Positions 1 to 11,582 of a stretch of DNA of 64,000 bases are shown here, piece after piece. The position numbers were made by a program, and so were the translations under genes. Position 1 is the stretch's first letter; each line of letters begins with the position of its first letter. The stretch spans positions 5,022,001 to 5,086,000 of the forward strand of contig NZ_CP121261.1 in NCBI RefSeq assembly GCF_029637605.1, read 5' to 3'. The notes beneath the pieces were generated by a model that worked only from the letters and a program-made list of their open reading frames with translations, made no database searches and was not told the DNA's origin. The DNA is from Achromobacter spanius (GTDB lineage Bacteria > Pseudomonadota > Gammaproteobacteria > Burkholderiales > Burkholderiaceae_B).

Positions 1-2588
1 AGGGGCTGGACGAGATTCTGGTGGTGGAGGAAAAGCGCCAGGTGCTGGAATACCAACTGAAGGAAGAGCTGTTCAGTTGGATCGGCAGCGGCAAGAAGAT
101 TCCGCGCGTGGTTGGAAAGTTCGACGACAAGGATGGCGGCGAATGGTCCGTGCCGCAGGGCAACTGGCTGCTGCCCGCGCACTACGAGTTTTCGCCCGCG
201 ATGGTGGCGCGTGCGATCGCCGCGCGGCTGATGCGCTTTGATCTGCCGGAAGACGTGCGCGCCGGCATCGATGCGCGCCTGACATTCATCCGCGAGCGCG
301 AACAGGCGCTGGCGCGCCCGCGCGTGGTGGAAGAGCGCAAGCCGTGGTTCTGTTCGGGCTGTCCGCACAACACCTCGACCCGCTTGCCGGAGGGCTCGCG
401 TGGCATGGCGGGCATCGGCTGCCACTACATGGTCAGGTGGATGGACCGCAGCACTGAGGTCTATACGCAGATGGGCGGAGAAGGGGTGCCCTGGGTGGGC
501 CAGGCTCCCTTTACTGAAGAAAAGCACGTCTTCGCCAACCTGGGCGACGGCACGTATTTTCATTCGGGCCTGTTGGCGATACGCGCGGCCGTGGCGGCCA
601 AGGTGCCCATCACCTACAAGATCCTGTTCAACGACGCGGTTGCCATGACGGGCGGGCAGCCGGTGGACGGCCCTATCAACGTGCCGATGATCAGCCGGCA
701 GGTGGCGGCCGAGGGCATCGACAAGATCGTGGTGGTGACGGACGACCCGGACAAATACAAGGACATCTCTGACTTGGCGTCCGGCGTGCCGGTGATGCAT
801 CGCGACGAACTGGACGCGGTGATGCGCGATCTGCGCGAGCATCCCGGGGTATCGGTACTGATCTATGACCAGACCTGCGCCACCGAAAAACGCCGCCGCC
901 GCAAACGCAATGCCTACCCCGACCCCGCCCGCCGCGTGGTTATCAACGAGCGTGTGTGCGAAGGCTGTGGAGATTGCTCGAAGGCGTCGCATTGCTTGTC
1001 GGTGGAGCCGCTGGAAACGGAGTTCGGCCGCAAGCGCAAGATCAACCAATCAAGCTGCAACAAGGATTTTTCCTGTTTGAAGGGCTTCTGCCCGAGCTTT
1101 GTGACGGTGGAAGGCGGCAAGCTGAAAAAGCCCAAGGCCTTGTCGCAAGAGGGTGTGGTGGACGAAGGCGTGCCGCAGCCCTGTGTGCCGTTGCTGGATC
1201 AACCGTATGGCGTGTTCATTGCCGGCGTGGGCGGCACGGGTGTGGTCACCATTGGGCAATTGCTGGGCATGGCCGCGCATCTGGAGGGCAGGGGCTGTTC
1301 GGTGCTGGATATGGCCGGCCTGGCGCAAAAGGGCGGCGCGGTGTATTCGCACGTGGTGCTGGCGGAATCTCCCGGCCATTTGTTGAATACGCGGGTTGCC
1401 ATGGGCGAGGCCGACTTGTTGCTGGCGGGCGACCTGGTGGTGGCGACCAGCGCGGACAGCATGGCGCGTGTGCGCCCTGGCCGCACGCGCGTGCTGTTGA
1501 ACAGCGACACCGCGCCCACGGCTGCATTCGTGGCCAACCCCAATTGGACGCTGCCTGGCGCCAACCTGACGGCGGACCTGCAAGCCGCGTGCGGCAAAGA
1601 CAAGCTGTACGCGGTTGATGCCGCCGCGATGGCCGTGGCGCTGCTGGGCGACGCGATCTATTCCAATCCCTTGATGATGGGATACGCCTATCAAAAAGGC
1701 TGGATTCCGCTATCGCAAGCGGCGCTGCTGCGCGCGATTGAGTTGAACGGCCAGCAGGTTGGAAACAATCTCACCGCCTTTGCCTGGGGCCGCCGCGCGG
1801 CGCATGACCCGGCCGACGTAGCGCGGTTGATGGCCAACGGCGGCGTGCCGCTGGCGCCGCCGGAAGACATCATCGAGATCAAGCGGCCGCGCACGGCGAA
1901 CCCGGTGGTCGAGCTGAAGAAGCCAACGGGTGAACTGGCGCAAGTGGTGGCGCAGCGCAAGGCCTTCCTCACCGAGTATCAGAACGCGGCCTACGCCAAG
2001 CAGTACGCGGATTTGGTGGACAAGGTGGCACGCGCCGAACAGGAAGCCACCGGTACGCAGCGGCTGGCGCTGGCGGTAGCGCGGTATTACTTCAAGCTGA
2101 TGGCCTACAAGGACGAGTACGAAGTGGCGCGCTTGTATTCCGATGGCGAGTTTGTGAAGAAGGTTGGCGAGCAGTTTGAAGGAGACTGGAAGCTGCATTT
2201 TCATCTTGCGCCGCCGCTGTTCTCGCGGCGCGACAAGAAAGGGCATCTGATCAAGCGCAGTTATGGGCCGGGGATGCTGAAGGTGTTTGGGGTGTTGGCG
2301 AAACTGCGGCGCTTGCGCGGAACAAGGCTGGATGTGTTTGGGTATACGGCGGAGCGACGCGCGGAGCGGGAGTTGATTCGGGAGTATCGGGAAACGCTGA
2401 CGGCGATCTTGTCGAAATTGAATCGCGGGAATCTGGATAAGGCTGTCGCGCTGGCTAGTGTGCCGGAAGAGATACGTGGGTACGGGCACGTGAAGGAAGA
2501 GGCCTTGGCGCGGGCGGAGCAGGTCAGGGAGGAGTTGCTGAAGGAATTTAGCGCGCGGGTGGTGGCGATTGGGGTGCGGGCGGCTTGA
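1..2588 (+). CDS. Indolepyruvate ferredoxin oxidoreductase, C-terminal part (5' end outside window)
   Basis: Oxidatively decarboxylates aryl-pyruvates or related 2-oxo acids to acyl-CoA with ferredoxin as acceptor; cytoplasmic. The frame is open from base 3, so the N-terminal part (roughly 300 residues of a usual length near 1150) lies outside the window. Visible in order: the TPP-binding part (GDGTYFHSG, then FNDAVAMTGGQPVDGP), a cysteine-rich Fe-S segment (CEGCGDCSKASHC, later CNKDFSCLKGFCP), a gamma/Rossmann-like domain starting GVGGTGVVTIGQ, and a long C-terminal domain (DUF6537 type) after about residue 560. This single-chain alpha-gamma fusion is the form usual in betaproteobacteria. 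No partner gene is seen downstream, where the repeat array starts 43 bp after the stop. The family is secure; the exact 2-oxo acid substrate is not. Confidence 0.93.
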   Translation, partial: GLDEILVVEEKRQVLEYQLKEELFSWIGSGKKIPRVVGKFDDKDGGEWSVPQGNWLLPAHYEFSPAMVARAIAARLMRFDLPEDVRAGIDARLTFIREREQALARPRVVEERKPWFCSGCPHNTSTRLPEGSRGMAGIGCHYMVRWMDRSTEVYTQMGGEGVPWVGQAPFTEEKHVFANLGDGTYFHSGLLAIRAAVAAKVPITYKILFNDAVAMTGGQPVDGPINVPMISRQVAAEGIDKIVVVTDDPDKYKDISDLASGVPVMHRDELDAVMRDLREHPGVSVLIYDQTCATEKRRRRKRNAYPDPARRVVINERVCEGCGDCSKASHCLSVEPLETEFGRKRKINQSSCNKDFSCLKGFCPSFVTVEGGKLKKPKALSQEGVVDEGVPQPCVPLLDQPYGVFIAGVGGTGVVTIGQLLGMAAHLEGRGCSVLDMAGLAQKGGAVYSHVVLAESPGHLLNTRVAMGEADLLLAGDLVVATSADSMARVRPGRTRVLLNSDTAPTAAFVANPNWTLPGANLTADLQAACGKDKLYAVDAAAMAVALLGDAIYSNPLMMGYAYQKGWIPLSQAALLRAIELNGQQVGNNLTAFAWGRRAAHDPADVARLMANGGVPLAPPEDIIEIKRPRTANPVVELKKPTGELAQVVAQRKAFLTEYQNAAYAKQYADLVDKVARAEQEATGTQRLALAVARYYFKLMAYKDEYEVARLYSDGEFVKKVGEQFEGDWKLHFHLAPPLFSRRDKKGHLIKRSYGPGMLKVFGVLAKLRRLRGTRLDVFGYTAERRAERELIREYRETLTAILSKLNRGNLDKAVALASVPEEIRGYGHVKEEALARAEQVREELLKEFSARVVAIGVRAA

Positions 2589-2630
2589 TCGGCGCGATCG
2601 GGTGTGGCTGATTCTGGTGGGAATGGGGTG

Positions 2631-3259
2631 CTGCTTGATGGGTTTCGCGCGGTTGACGGCGGGGTTCTTGCGTTGGGTTTTGCGCGCTGCACCCATCCTA
2701 CGGTGGGGGGCTGCTTGATGGGTTTCGCGCGATTGATGGTGGGGTTCTTGCGTTGGATCTTGCGCGCTGCACCCATCCTACGATGTGCGCTGCTTGATGG
2801 GTTTCGCGCGGTGGGTGGTGGGGTTCTTGCGTCGGGCTTTGCGCGCTGCACCCATCCTACGGTGGGGGGCTGCTTGATGGGTTTCGCGCGGTGGGTGGTG
2901 GGGTTCTTGCGTCGGGCTTTGCGCGCTGCACCCATCCTACGGTGGGGGCTGCTTGATGGGTTTCGCGCGATTGATGGTGGGGTTCTTGCGTTGGATCTTG
3001 CGCGCTGCACCCATCCTACGATGTGCGCTGCTTGATGGGTTTCGCGCGGTGGGTGGTGGGGTTCTTGCGTCGGGCTTTGCGCGCTGCACCCATCCTACGA
3101 TGTGCGTTGCTTGATGGGTTTCGCGCGGTTGATGATGGGGTTCTTGCATCGGGCCTCGCGCGCTGCACCCATCCTACGGATGCGGGGCCGTGCCTTGTAG
3201 GATGGGTGAAGTGCGAGGAGGTCGGCCCGCGAACGCAGGCCCGCATCGCACGTAACCCA

Positions 3260-3262
<3 letters not shown>
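2631..3262. repeat. Array of seven 79-80 bp palindromic repeats plus one inverted copy
   Basis: This array fills the gap between the oxidoreductase gene and glpK. Seven head-to-tail units start near 2631, 2711, 2790, 2870, 2949, 3028 and 3107. Each runs from CTGCTTGATGGGTTTCGCGCG to CGCGCTGCACCCATCCTACG, so the ends pair as GATGGGT/ACCCATC and GCGC/GCGC around a short mismatch, and each unit can fold into a hairpin. An eighth unit of a variant subfamily (GTAGGATGGGTGAAGTGCG to GCACGTAACCCATCA, about 3197-3262) is inverted and ends on the glpK stop codon. The units differ by a few bases in the middle, so this is not an assembly duplication. No coding capacity is credible here. Confidence 0.93.
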
Positions 3263-4766
<1,504 letters not shown>

Positions 4767-4780
<14 letters not shown>

Positions 4781-6221
4781 TTTGTTTGCCGCCGTTCAGG
4801 TGTGCCCCGGCCTGCGGCTCAAGGCGTCTAAAGGAAAGGACCGAGGCCATGCACATCAGCCCGATGACGAGAAAGCCGGCGATGACGTCGCTGACCGCAA
4901 GCGTCTCGGCGCCGCGCAGGGTCATGCTGACGTTCAGCGTCACCGCGGCCACCCCGACGCCCAACGTGATGCCCAGTTGTTGCGCCATGGCGGCGAAACT
5001 GCTGGCGTGGCTCATTTTGGACGGGGGTATGTCGGCATAGGTTAGCGTATTTACCCCGGTGAACTGCAGCGAACGGAAGAAGCCGCCAACCAGCAAAACG
5101 GCAATCATCAACCAGACCGGCGTGGCGGGTGTGAAGGTGGCGCACACCATGATGAACACGCCGGTAAGCAGCGCATTCACGGTCAGCACGCGGCGGAAAC
5201 CGAAGTGCCGGACGATGGGCGTGGCCACGAACTTCATCAGCAGCGCACCAGCGGCGCTGGCAAAGGTGATCATGCCGGCCGCGAAGGGCGTCAGGCCAAA
5301 GCCCACCTGCAGCAGCATGGCCAGCAGGAACGGGGTGGCGCCCACGGAGAAGCGGCACAGGTTGCCGCCCAGCGTGGAAATGGCGAACGTGGGAATGCGC
5401 ATCAGCGACAGGTTGATGATGGGATGTTCGATGCGCCGGGCATGCCAGGCGTATAGAAATCCACATGCCGCGCCCACCGCGATCAGCCCCAGCAGCATGG
5501 GCAAGGGCATCACATCGCGGCCGATGGCCTCAAAGCCGCTGACCAGCGAAGCCAGGCAAACCGCGCTAAGCAGAAACCCCAGCCAGTCCAGGCGTGGCGC
5601 CGATTTTTCCTTGATTTCAGCCACATAGCGCAGCACCAGCGCAATACCCAACACGCCAATAGGGATATTGATCAGGAAAATCCAGTGCCACGACATATAC
5701 GTGACCATGAAGCCGCCCAGCGGCGGGCCGATCACCGGGCCCAGCAGCGCGGGGATGGACAAAAAAGACATGGCTTTCAGCAGATCCTGCTTGGGCACCG
5801 TGCGCAGCAGGATGATGCGCCCCACGGGCACCATCATCGCGCCCGCCATACCCTGGACGATCCGTGCCATGACCAACTGAGGCAGGTCCTGCGAGAGGGC
5901 GCAGGCGACCGAACTGAGCGTAAACAGCCCGATGGCGGCCAGGAATACGCGGCGGGCGCCGTAGCGGTCAGCCGCCCAGCCGCTGATCGGCACGAACACG
6001 GCCACCGCCAGCAGGTAGGACGTAATTGCCACGTTCAGCCGCACCGGTGTGGACCCCAGCGCCCGCGCCATGGCGGGCAGGGCGGTGGCCACGACGGTGG
6101 CGTCCAGCATCTGCATGAACAGCGCACAGCCCACAATGAAGGGGATCATGCGTGCCGCGCGCAGCGCGTCCGGGTTTGAGGGCGGAGCGGGATTGGCTGC
6201 GGTTGCGGATTCGGCTGACAT
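4767..6221 (-). CDS. MFS exporter, DHA2 (EmrB/QacA) family
   Basis: Proton-driven inner-membrane multidrug-type exporter. Hydrophobic segments fill the chain. Motif A is visible in the first inter-helix loop ([13 protein letters not shown]), with an antiporter-type motif C region ([13 protein letters not shown]) and the DHA2-like N-terminal segment [14 protein letters not shown]. The start chosen is the ATG at 6221 ([10 protein letters not shown]), giving 484 residues. An ATG at 6266 would add 15 residues but lies inside a perfect palindrome, and neither start has a clear ribosome binding site. The 3' end overlaps the glpK start by 14 bp. Transport of glycerol-related compounds would be only a guess from the neighbour. 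The family is secure, the substrate unknown. Confidence 0.9.
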
Positions 6222-6256
6222 GGCGGGAGGGGGCGTTGGATGCCTGACGATTGTAA

Positions 6257-6276
6257 CGCCGGGCATTTGCCCGGCG
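6257..6276. promoter_or_regulatory. Perfect 9-bp-arm palindrome between divergent genes
   Basis: CGCCGGGCA, a 2-base spacer, then TGCCCGGCG: a perfect inverted repeat in the short divergent region between the MFS gene (-) and the DUF3460 gene (+). The position suits a repressor operator. A terminator is less likely because no T-run follows on either strand. No regulator gene is adjacent. Confidence 0.45.
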
Positions 6277-6319
6277 TGAAGTAAACTCGTCGGATCTGCA
6301 ACCTACTGAAATTGGCGTC

Positions 6320-6508
6320 ATGGCGACCAACTACGAATCCGAGATCACCCTTTTCCTGAAAGACTTCAAGCAGTCGCACCCTGGCACGGAAGAACGCCAG
6401 CGTGAAGGCCGCGCTCGTCTGTGGGACAAACAGCAAGATTCGGAGCTGCTTGAAGGCTTCCGTGCGGCCCGCGTGCCGCAAAAACCGTACGTGTACTCGG
6501 CAGACTGA
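6320..6508 (+). CDS. DUF3460 family small protein
   Basis: A 62-residue acidic and basic soluble protein with no membrane segment, starting MATNYESEITLFLKDFK and ending KPYVYSAD. I recognise it as the DUF3460 family, common in Burkholderiales just upstream of scpA; function unknown. The scpA start lies 17 bp after the stop, so the two are probably cotranscribed. The ATG at 6320 follows the divergent intergenic region that carries the palindrome. Confidence 0.85.
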   Translation: MATNYESEITLFLKDFKQSHPGTEERQREGRARLWDKQQDSELLEGFRAARVPQKPYVYSAD

Positions 6509-6525
6509 TCCCCGTTGCGGCAGAC

Positions 6526-7416
6526 ATGTCCCGTAACCCTTCAGTCCCTGGCGAGGCCCTGGCCAAGCTAGTGGCGCCGCCTGTGGACAGCACGCCAGAC
6601 ACCGTCGACAGCGTGGCGTTCGCGCGCCTGTACGGCGAGCCGCTGTTCCAGATGCCGACGGATCTGTACATTCCGCCGGATGCGCTGGAAGTGTTTCTTG
6701 AGGCGTTCGAAGGGCCGCTGGACCTGCTGCTGTACCTGATCCGCAAGCAGAACTTCAATGTGCTGGACATCCCGATGGCGGATGTCACGCGGCAGTACCT
6801 GTCTTATGTGGACCAGATCCGCATCACCAATCTGGAGCTGGCCGCGGAATATCTGCTGATGGCGGCCATGCTGATTGAAATCAAATCGCGCATGCTGCTG
6901 CCGGTAAAGAAGACCGATACCGGCGAAGAGCCCGAGGATCCGCGCGCCGAACTCGTGCGCCGCCTGCTTGAATACGAGCAGATGAAGCTGGCCGCGCAAA
7001 AGCTCGACAAGCTGCCGCAGTTGGGCCGCGACTTCGTCAGCAGCCAGGCCGTGGCCGATCTCAGCGTTGAACGCATGATGCCCGAGGTCAGCGTCGACGA
7101 CCTGCGCCTGGCCTGGGCCGACATCATGAAGCGCGCCAAGCTGAACCAGCACCATCACATCACGCGCGAACAGTTGTCGGTGCGCGACCACATGACGCAT
7201 ATCCTGCGGCGTCTGAACGACGTGCGCTTCATGGAATTCGGCGACCTCTTCATGGAACGTGTCCGCGAGGGCGCGCCCGCGGCGGTCGTTGTCGTGCATT
7301 TCATCGCCATGCTGGAGCTGGCCCGCGAATCCTTGCTAGAGATTACGCAGGCCGAGCCCTACGCGCCCATCTATGTCCGCCTGGCTTACACCAGCGTGGC
7401 GGCGGTCGCGGCCTGA
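6526..7416 (+). CDS. scpA: Segregation and condensation protein A
   Basis: Kleisin subunit of the SMC-ScpAB condensin, which organises and segregates the chromosome. The 296 residues include the ScpA core from about residue 45 (VFLEAFEGPLDLLLYLIRKQ) through the helical region (LAAEYLLMAAMLIEIKSRML) to the C-terminal winged-helix part. The first 45 residues are a variable extension; the ATG at 6526 was kept because it sits 17 bp after the DUF3460 gene. An internal GTG or ATG start cannot be excluded. No scpB lies next to it. panC follows 36 bp downstream, so a three-gene transcript DUF3460-scpA-panC is plausible. Confidence 0.93.
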   Translation: MSRNPSVPGEALAKLVAPPVDSTPDTVDSVAFARLYGEPLFQMPTDLYIPPDALEVFLEAFEGPLDLLLYLIRKQNFNVLDIPMADVTRQYLSYVDQIRITNLELAAEYLLMAAMLIEIKSRMLLPVKKTDTGEEPEDPRAELVRRLLEYEQMKLAAQKLDKLPQLGRDFVSSQAVADLSVERMMPEVSVDDLRLAWADIMKRAKLNQHHHITREQLSVRDHMTHILRRLNDVRFMEFGDLFMERVREGAPAAVVVVHFIAMLELARESLLEITQAEPYAPIYVRLAYTSVAAVAA

Positions 7417-7422
7417 TCCTGA

Positions 7423-8307
<885 letters not shown>

Positions 8308-8445
8308 TCCTGCACAGGGGCGGGGCTCGCCTCGGGGCTGGTGTCCCGGCAGCGTCCCGCCCCCCTGACAGAATTGCCAGCTATCGCCGTTTTGGGCGGC
8401 CGGGCAGACTTCTTGTAATCCTACATTGCAAAAAAGAGTCGCCCC

Positions 8446-8895
8446 ATGCGTGTTTTCCGTCCCGATCTTGAAACGGCGCTTTCCGCGTTGACGCCCCGCG
8501 AACGGCAAATCGTTGACTATGTGGCGGCCGGCCGCCCGAATAAAGTCATCGCCATCGACCTGGGCATTTCGCTGCGCACCGCCGAGGCCCATCGCGCCCG
8601 CATCTTCGCCAAGCTTGATGCACGCAACGCCATGCAGCTGGCTTGCCGTCTGTGCGCGCACGGCCGCTCCGGTGCGTCTCCCATCCTTGAAGCCGCGCGG
8701 GACGATTTGCCCGCGGGTTTGATGGTGCCCGCCGCGCATGCGCCGGCGTCTGGCCATGTGTTGCACGAACCTGCGCAGGAATACGGCGCCAGTTCGCCCG
8801 GTGCAGGCGGGTCTGGCTATCAACCGGGACCTGGGGCCAGGTCTGCTGGACTTGAGCCGGAGCCTGGCCCTGACTCCCTCGGCATCGAGCCATGA
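8446..8895 (+). CDS. Orphan LuxR-type HTH protein without receiver domain
   Basis: A 149-residue protein whose first 70 residues form a LuxR/FixJ-type winged helix-turn-helix (LTPRERQIVDYVAAGRPNK, then LGISLRTAEAHRARIFAKL). The N-terminal receiver of FixJ/StyR-type response regulators is absent: the ATG at 8446 is 10 residues before the HTH and the upstream DNA is non-coding. After about residue 72 the chain becomes rich in Ala, Gly, Pro and Ser without recognisable fold. It is probably a transcription factor, but what activates it is not evident. A sequence beginning AAAAAAGAG precedes the ATG. Either an ancient receiver loss or a stand-alone effector domain is possible. Confidence 0.75.
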   Translation: MRVFRPDLETALSALTPRERQIVDYVAAGRPNKVIAIDLGISLRTAEAHRARIFAKLDARNAMQLACRLCAHGRSGASPILEAARDDLPAGLMVPAAHAPASGHVLHEPAQEYGASSPGAGGSGYQPGPGARSAGLEPEPGPDSLGIEP

Positions 8896-8923
8896 CGCGC
8901 CTATGTTGGGCCGGGTGGAGCCC

Positions 8924-8966
8924 TAAAACAATCGGGCCCGGCGAACGCGGTGTTCGTCAGGCCCGA
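8924..8966 (-). terminator. Rho-independent terminator of the lipoprotein gene
   Basis: Read on the minus strand, a hairpin with outer arms ATCGGGCC/GGCCCGAT and inner arms GAAC/GTTC is followed by TGTTTTAGGG. It lies about 80 bp past the stop of the minus-strand lipoprotein gene and just after the end of the plus-strand LuxR-type gene. Confidence 0.75.
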
Positions 8967-9047
8967 TGGGCGTTGCATTGCGAACCGGGGCAGATTCAGC
9001 CGGCCCGCCATTCCATGGCCTATATGGCCTTGATGGCCTTCATGGCA

Positions 9048-9812
9048 TCAGGGGCACTTGGGCGCCGCGGCCTTGGCCAGCTCGTCAATCGGATCCAGGT
9101 CCGGCTGGCGGGTCAGGTTGTAGTTCAGGTTCGGCGTCTGGCCGCCAATGGAACGCACACGCAGCACATTGTTGGCGGCAACCAGGAATTCAACCCGGAC
9201 GTTGCCGTTGGCATCCATCAGGATGACGCGCGGCGGGCGTTCGTCGGTGGCGTCCCAGCAGCCTTGTTCGGTGACGGCGGGGCCCTTCTTGGGATCGTCG
9301 TCCAGGTAGGCCGTGCGGCCGCGCCAACGGCCGTTGGGCGCCAGAGTCAGCGTGACGCGCTGCGCCGTGCATTGCATGGCGGGCGAGAAACACGGCAGGG
9401 TGCCCATATAGGTTTGCGGCTGCGGCACCAGGCTCTGCGCGGCGGCATTGGCGGGTGCCGGGGCGGGGGCAGATGCGGACGCGGCGCCGGCGTTGTTGGC
9501 GCCTTCCGGCACGGGCTGGCCGTCTTCCGTGGTGGGTGCTTCCGCCGAGGCTTGCGCGGCCTGGTTCTGCGGCTTGCGGGCATCGGGCTTGAGCGCGATT
9601 TGCACTTGCGACGGCGCGCGGATGACGCTGCGGTAACCGGCGCCCGAGCCCTGGTATTGGGCATCGGTCACCGTGCTTTCAACCGGGGGGTCGTAATAGC
9701 CTTCGGTTTTCTGTTGGGCGCAGCCAGCCGCGCCCAAGGCGCCTCCGGCCAGCAGCAGCCCCATGACGCTAAGTTTGCGGGATCGGGTAACGATGTCGAC
9801 GCGGGCGGTCAT
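9048..9812 (-). CDS. NlpE-like lipoprotein
   Basis: A predicted lipoprotein of 254 residues. The signal peptide ends in a lipobox at about residue 31 (GGALGAAGC). A linker rich in Ala, Gln and Pro follows (about residues 75-135), then a C-terminal domain beginning YMGTLPCFSPAMQC with alternating strands (VTLTLAPNGRW, RTAYLDDD). The TLPC-then-LTL pattern resembles the NlpE/copper-resistance beta-barrel domain, whose E. coli member signals envelope stress, but the CxxC spacing differs. Membership is therefore inferred. It stands alone, with a terminator downstream, and is divergent from pilD. Confidence 0.65.
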   Translation of the reverse strand: MTARVDIVTRSRKLSVMGLLLAGGALGAAGCAQQKTEGYYDPPVESTVTDAQYQGSGAGYRSVIRAPSQVQIALKPDARKPQNQAAQASAEAPTTEDGQPVPEGANNAGAASASAPAPAPANAAAQSLVPQPQTYMGTLPCFSPAMQCTAQRVTLTLAPNGRWRGRTAYLDDDPKKGPAVTEQGCWDATDERPPRVILMDANGNVRVEFLVAANNVLRVRSIGGQTPNLNYNLTRQPDLDPIDELAKAAAPKCP

Positions 9813-10005
9813 GGCAGCTTATCCGTGAATTGAGTCTGTCTCCGATTTTACGCACTTATGCGAAGATTCGATACGTTCCCTTAGCCGCTCTTGGGTGTAG
9901 CCAGCACTTTATGCACAATAAACGACACGACCGGTGTTTCGCCTTTTGCCTTCTGGTCCACAGATGGGGCGCGGGACAGGGCGCGCGCGCGGGTCAGGCG
10001 GTGGC

Positions 10006-10863
10006 ATGAGCATGGTGTGGCAGGTCTTCGATATTCCGTTGGGCGTGTTTATCGGTGTGGCTGCGTTGGCCGGGCTGTTCGTCGGTGGCTGGCTCACTGT
10101 GCTGACCTATCGGCTGCCCCGCATGATGGAACGCGAATGGCAGGCGCAGTGCCTGGATGCGGTGGGGCGGGCGCGGCCGGACAGCCCTGATGGCCTTTTC
10201 CGACCCGCCTCGCATTGCCCGGCCTGCAATGCCCCGGTGCGCGGCTGGCGCCGGCTGCCAATGCTGGGTTGGCTGCTGCTGCGTGGACGCTGCGCCGCTT
10301 GCAACGCAGTCATCGCCTGGCGTTACCCCGCGATTGAATTGCTGACCTGCGTGTTGTTCGCGGCCTGTGCGTGGCGCTATGGCGCAACGCCCGTAGCCTT
10401 GTTTGCCATGGGCCTGTCGGCCATGTTGGTCGCCTTGGCCTGGATTGATTTTGAATCCACGCTGCTGCCGGATGTGCTGACGCAGCCCTTGGTCTGGGCG
10501 GGCCTGCTGGTGAATTTGTTCGGTACGTTCACCACGCTGCCGATGGCGGTGATCGGCGCCGTGGCCGGTTATGTGTTCTTGTGGCTGATCTTCCATCTGT
10601 TCCGTCTGCTGACCGGGCGCGAAGGCATGGGCTACGGCGACTTCAAATTGCTGGCGGCATTAGGTGCGTGGTTTGGCGCCGAGTCGCTGCCGATGTTGTT
10701 GCTGGCGGCATCGGTAGTGGGCGTGGTGATTGGCGGCGCGTTGACGCTTAGCGGACGCGCCAGCCGCGGGCAGCCGCTGCCCTTCGGGCCGTACCTGGCC
10801 CTGGCCGGTATCGTGATGTTGCTGCTGGGCGGCGATGCCGGCTTGTGGCAGTTAATGCGCTAG
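10006..10863 (+). CDS. pilD: Prepilin peptidase / N-methyltransferase
   Basis: Inner-membrane aspartate protease (family A24) that cleaves and N-methylates type IV prepilins and type II secretion pseudopilins. The start chosen is ATG 10006 (MSMVWQVFDIPLG), giving 285 residues; an upstream GTG at 9934 adds an implausible Arg/Gly-rich leader. The zinc-binding CPAC...CAAC pair is at about residues 72-100. The catalytic aspartates lie in AWIDFESTLLPD and GMGYGDFK, and about seven hydrophobic segments are visible. No pilin, pilB or pilC is adjacent. coaE follows 31 bp downstream, as is common in proteobacteria (pilD-coaE-zapD), suggesting one transcript. Confidence 0.93.
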   Translation: MSMVWQVFDIPLGVFIGVAALAGLFVGGWLTVLTYRLPRMMEREWQAQCLDAVGRARPDSPDGLFRPASHCPACNAPVRGWRRLPMLGWLLLRGRCAACNAVIAWRYPAIELLTCVLFAACAWRYGATPVALFAMGLSAMLVALAWIDFESTLLPDVLTQPLVWAGLLVNLFGTFTTLPMAVIGAVAGYVFLWLIFHLFRLLTGREGMGYGDFKLLAALGAWFGAESLPMLLLAASVVGVVIGGALTLSGRASRGQPLPFGPYLALAGIVMLLLGGDAGLWQLMR

Positions 10864-10894
10864 GGCGGACGTCCGGCAAGAAAGGATAAGCATC

Positions 10895-11512
10895 ATGTTC
10901 AAGATTGGGCTGACGGGCGGCATCGGTTCGGGCAAGTCCCGCGTGGCCGACATGCTGGTGGAATGGGGTGCGACGCTGGTCGACACAGACGAAATCGCGC
11001 GTGCGCTGACGGCGGTGGGCGGCGCGGCCATGCCTGCCATCGAAGCTGAGTTCGGCGCGCAGGCGCTGACGCCTGATGGCGCGCTCAACCGCGAATGGAT
11101 GCGCGAGCGCGCCTTCTCGGACCCCCAGGCGCGGCGGCGGTTGGAAGCCGTGCTGCATCCCATCATCTCTGAAGAAACACGGCGCCAGGCGGCTGCCGCG
11201 ACCGGATCGTATCTGGTGTTCGATGTGCCGCTTTTGGTGGAGTCCCTGGCGCGATGGCGCGGGCGCGTGGATCGCATCTGCGTGGTGGATTGCGACCCCG
11301 ACACGCAAGTGGCTCGCGTGCAGGTTCGCAGCGGGCTGACGGAGCCAGCCATCAGGCGTATTATGGCGGCACAGGCTGCGCGGCAAACTCGCCTGGACAT
11401 CGCGGACGACGTCATCACCAACGACGGCGCCACATCACCAGAGCAGTTGCGCGCGCAGGCAAAGATCTTGCATGACCGCTGGCTTGCGCTGGCGGCGACA
11501 ACGGGCCGGTAA
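10895..11512 (+). CDS. coaE: Dephospho-CoA kinase
   Basis: Phosphorylates dephospho-CoA at the ribose 3'-OH with ATP, the final step of coenzyme A synthesis; cytoplasmic. The 205 residues begin MFKIGLTGGIGSGKS, a textbook P-loop, with the substrate-loop Asp in LVDTDEIAR and the lid region around RRQAAAAT. The ATG at 10895 follows an AAGGATAAGC-type ribosome binding site. It sits between pilD and zapD. Confidence 0.97.
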   Translation: MFKIGLTGGIGSGKSRVADMLVEWGATLVDTDEIARALTAVGGAAMPAIEAEFGAQALTPDGALNREWMRERAFSDPQARRRLEAVLHPIISEETRRQAAAATGSYLVFDVPLLVESLARWRGRVDRICVVDCDPDTQVARVQVRSGLTEPAIRRIMAAQAARQTRLDIADDVITNDGATSPEQLRAQAKILHDRWLALAATTGR

Positions 11513-11582
11513 GCGCCAGCTTGGCCGGCACTCTGAACATCTCGGCCGCTTGAGCCGACCACTGATGGGCCTGTAAAAAAGC

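Noticed and set aside
1050..1694. Minus-strand frames within the indolepyruvate oxidoreductase gene.
   Set aside because: Shadow frames of a gene with intact Fe-S and Rossmann motifs.
2604..3149. Open frames with repeated MGFARW-type peptides in the repeat arrays at 2.6, 34.3 and 49.2 kb.
   Set aside because: They only translate the palindromic DNA repeats, in several frames and both strands, without ribosome binding sites.
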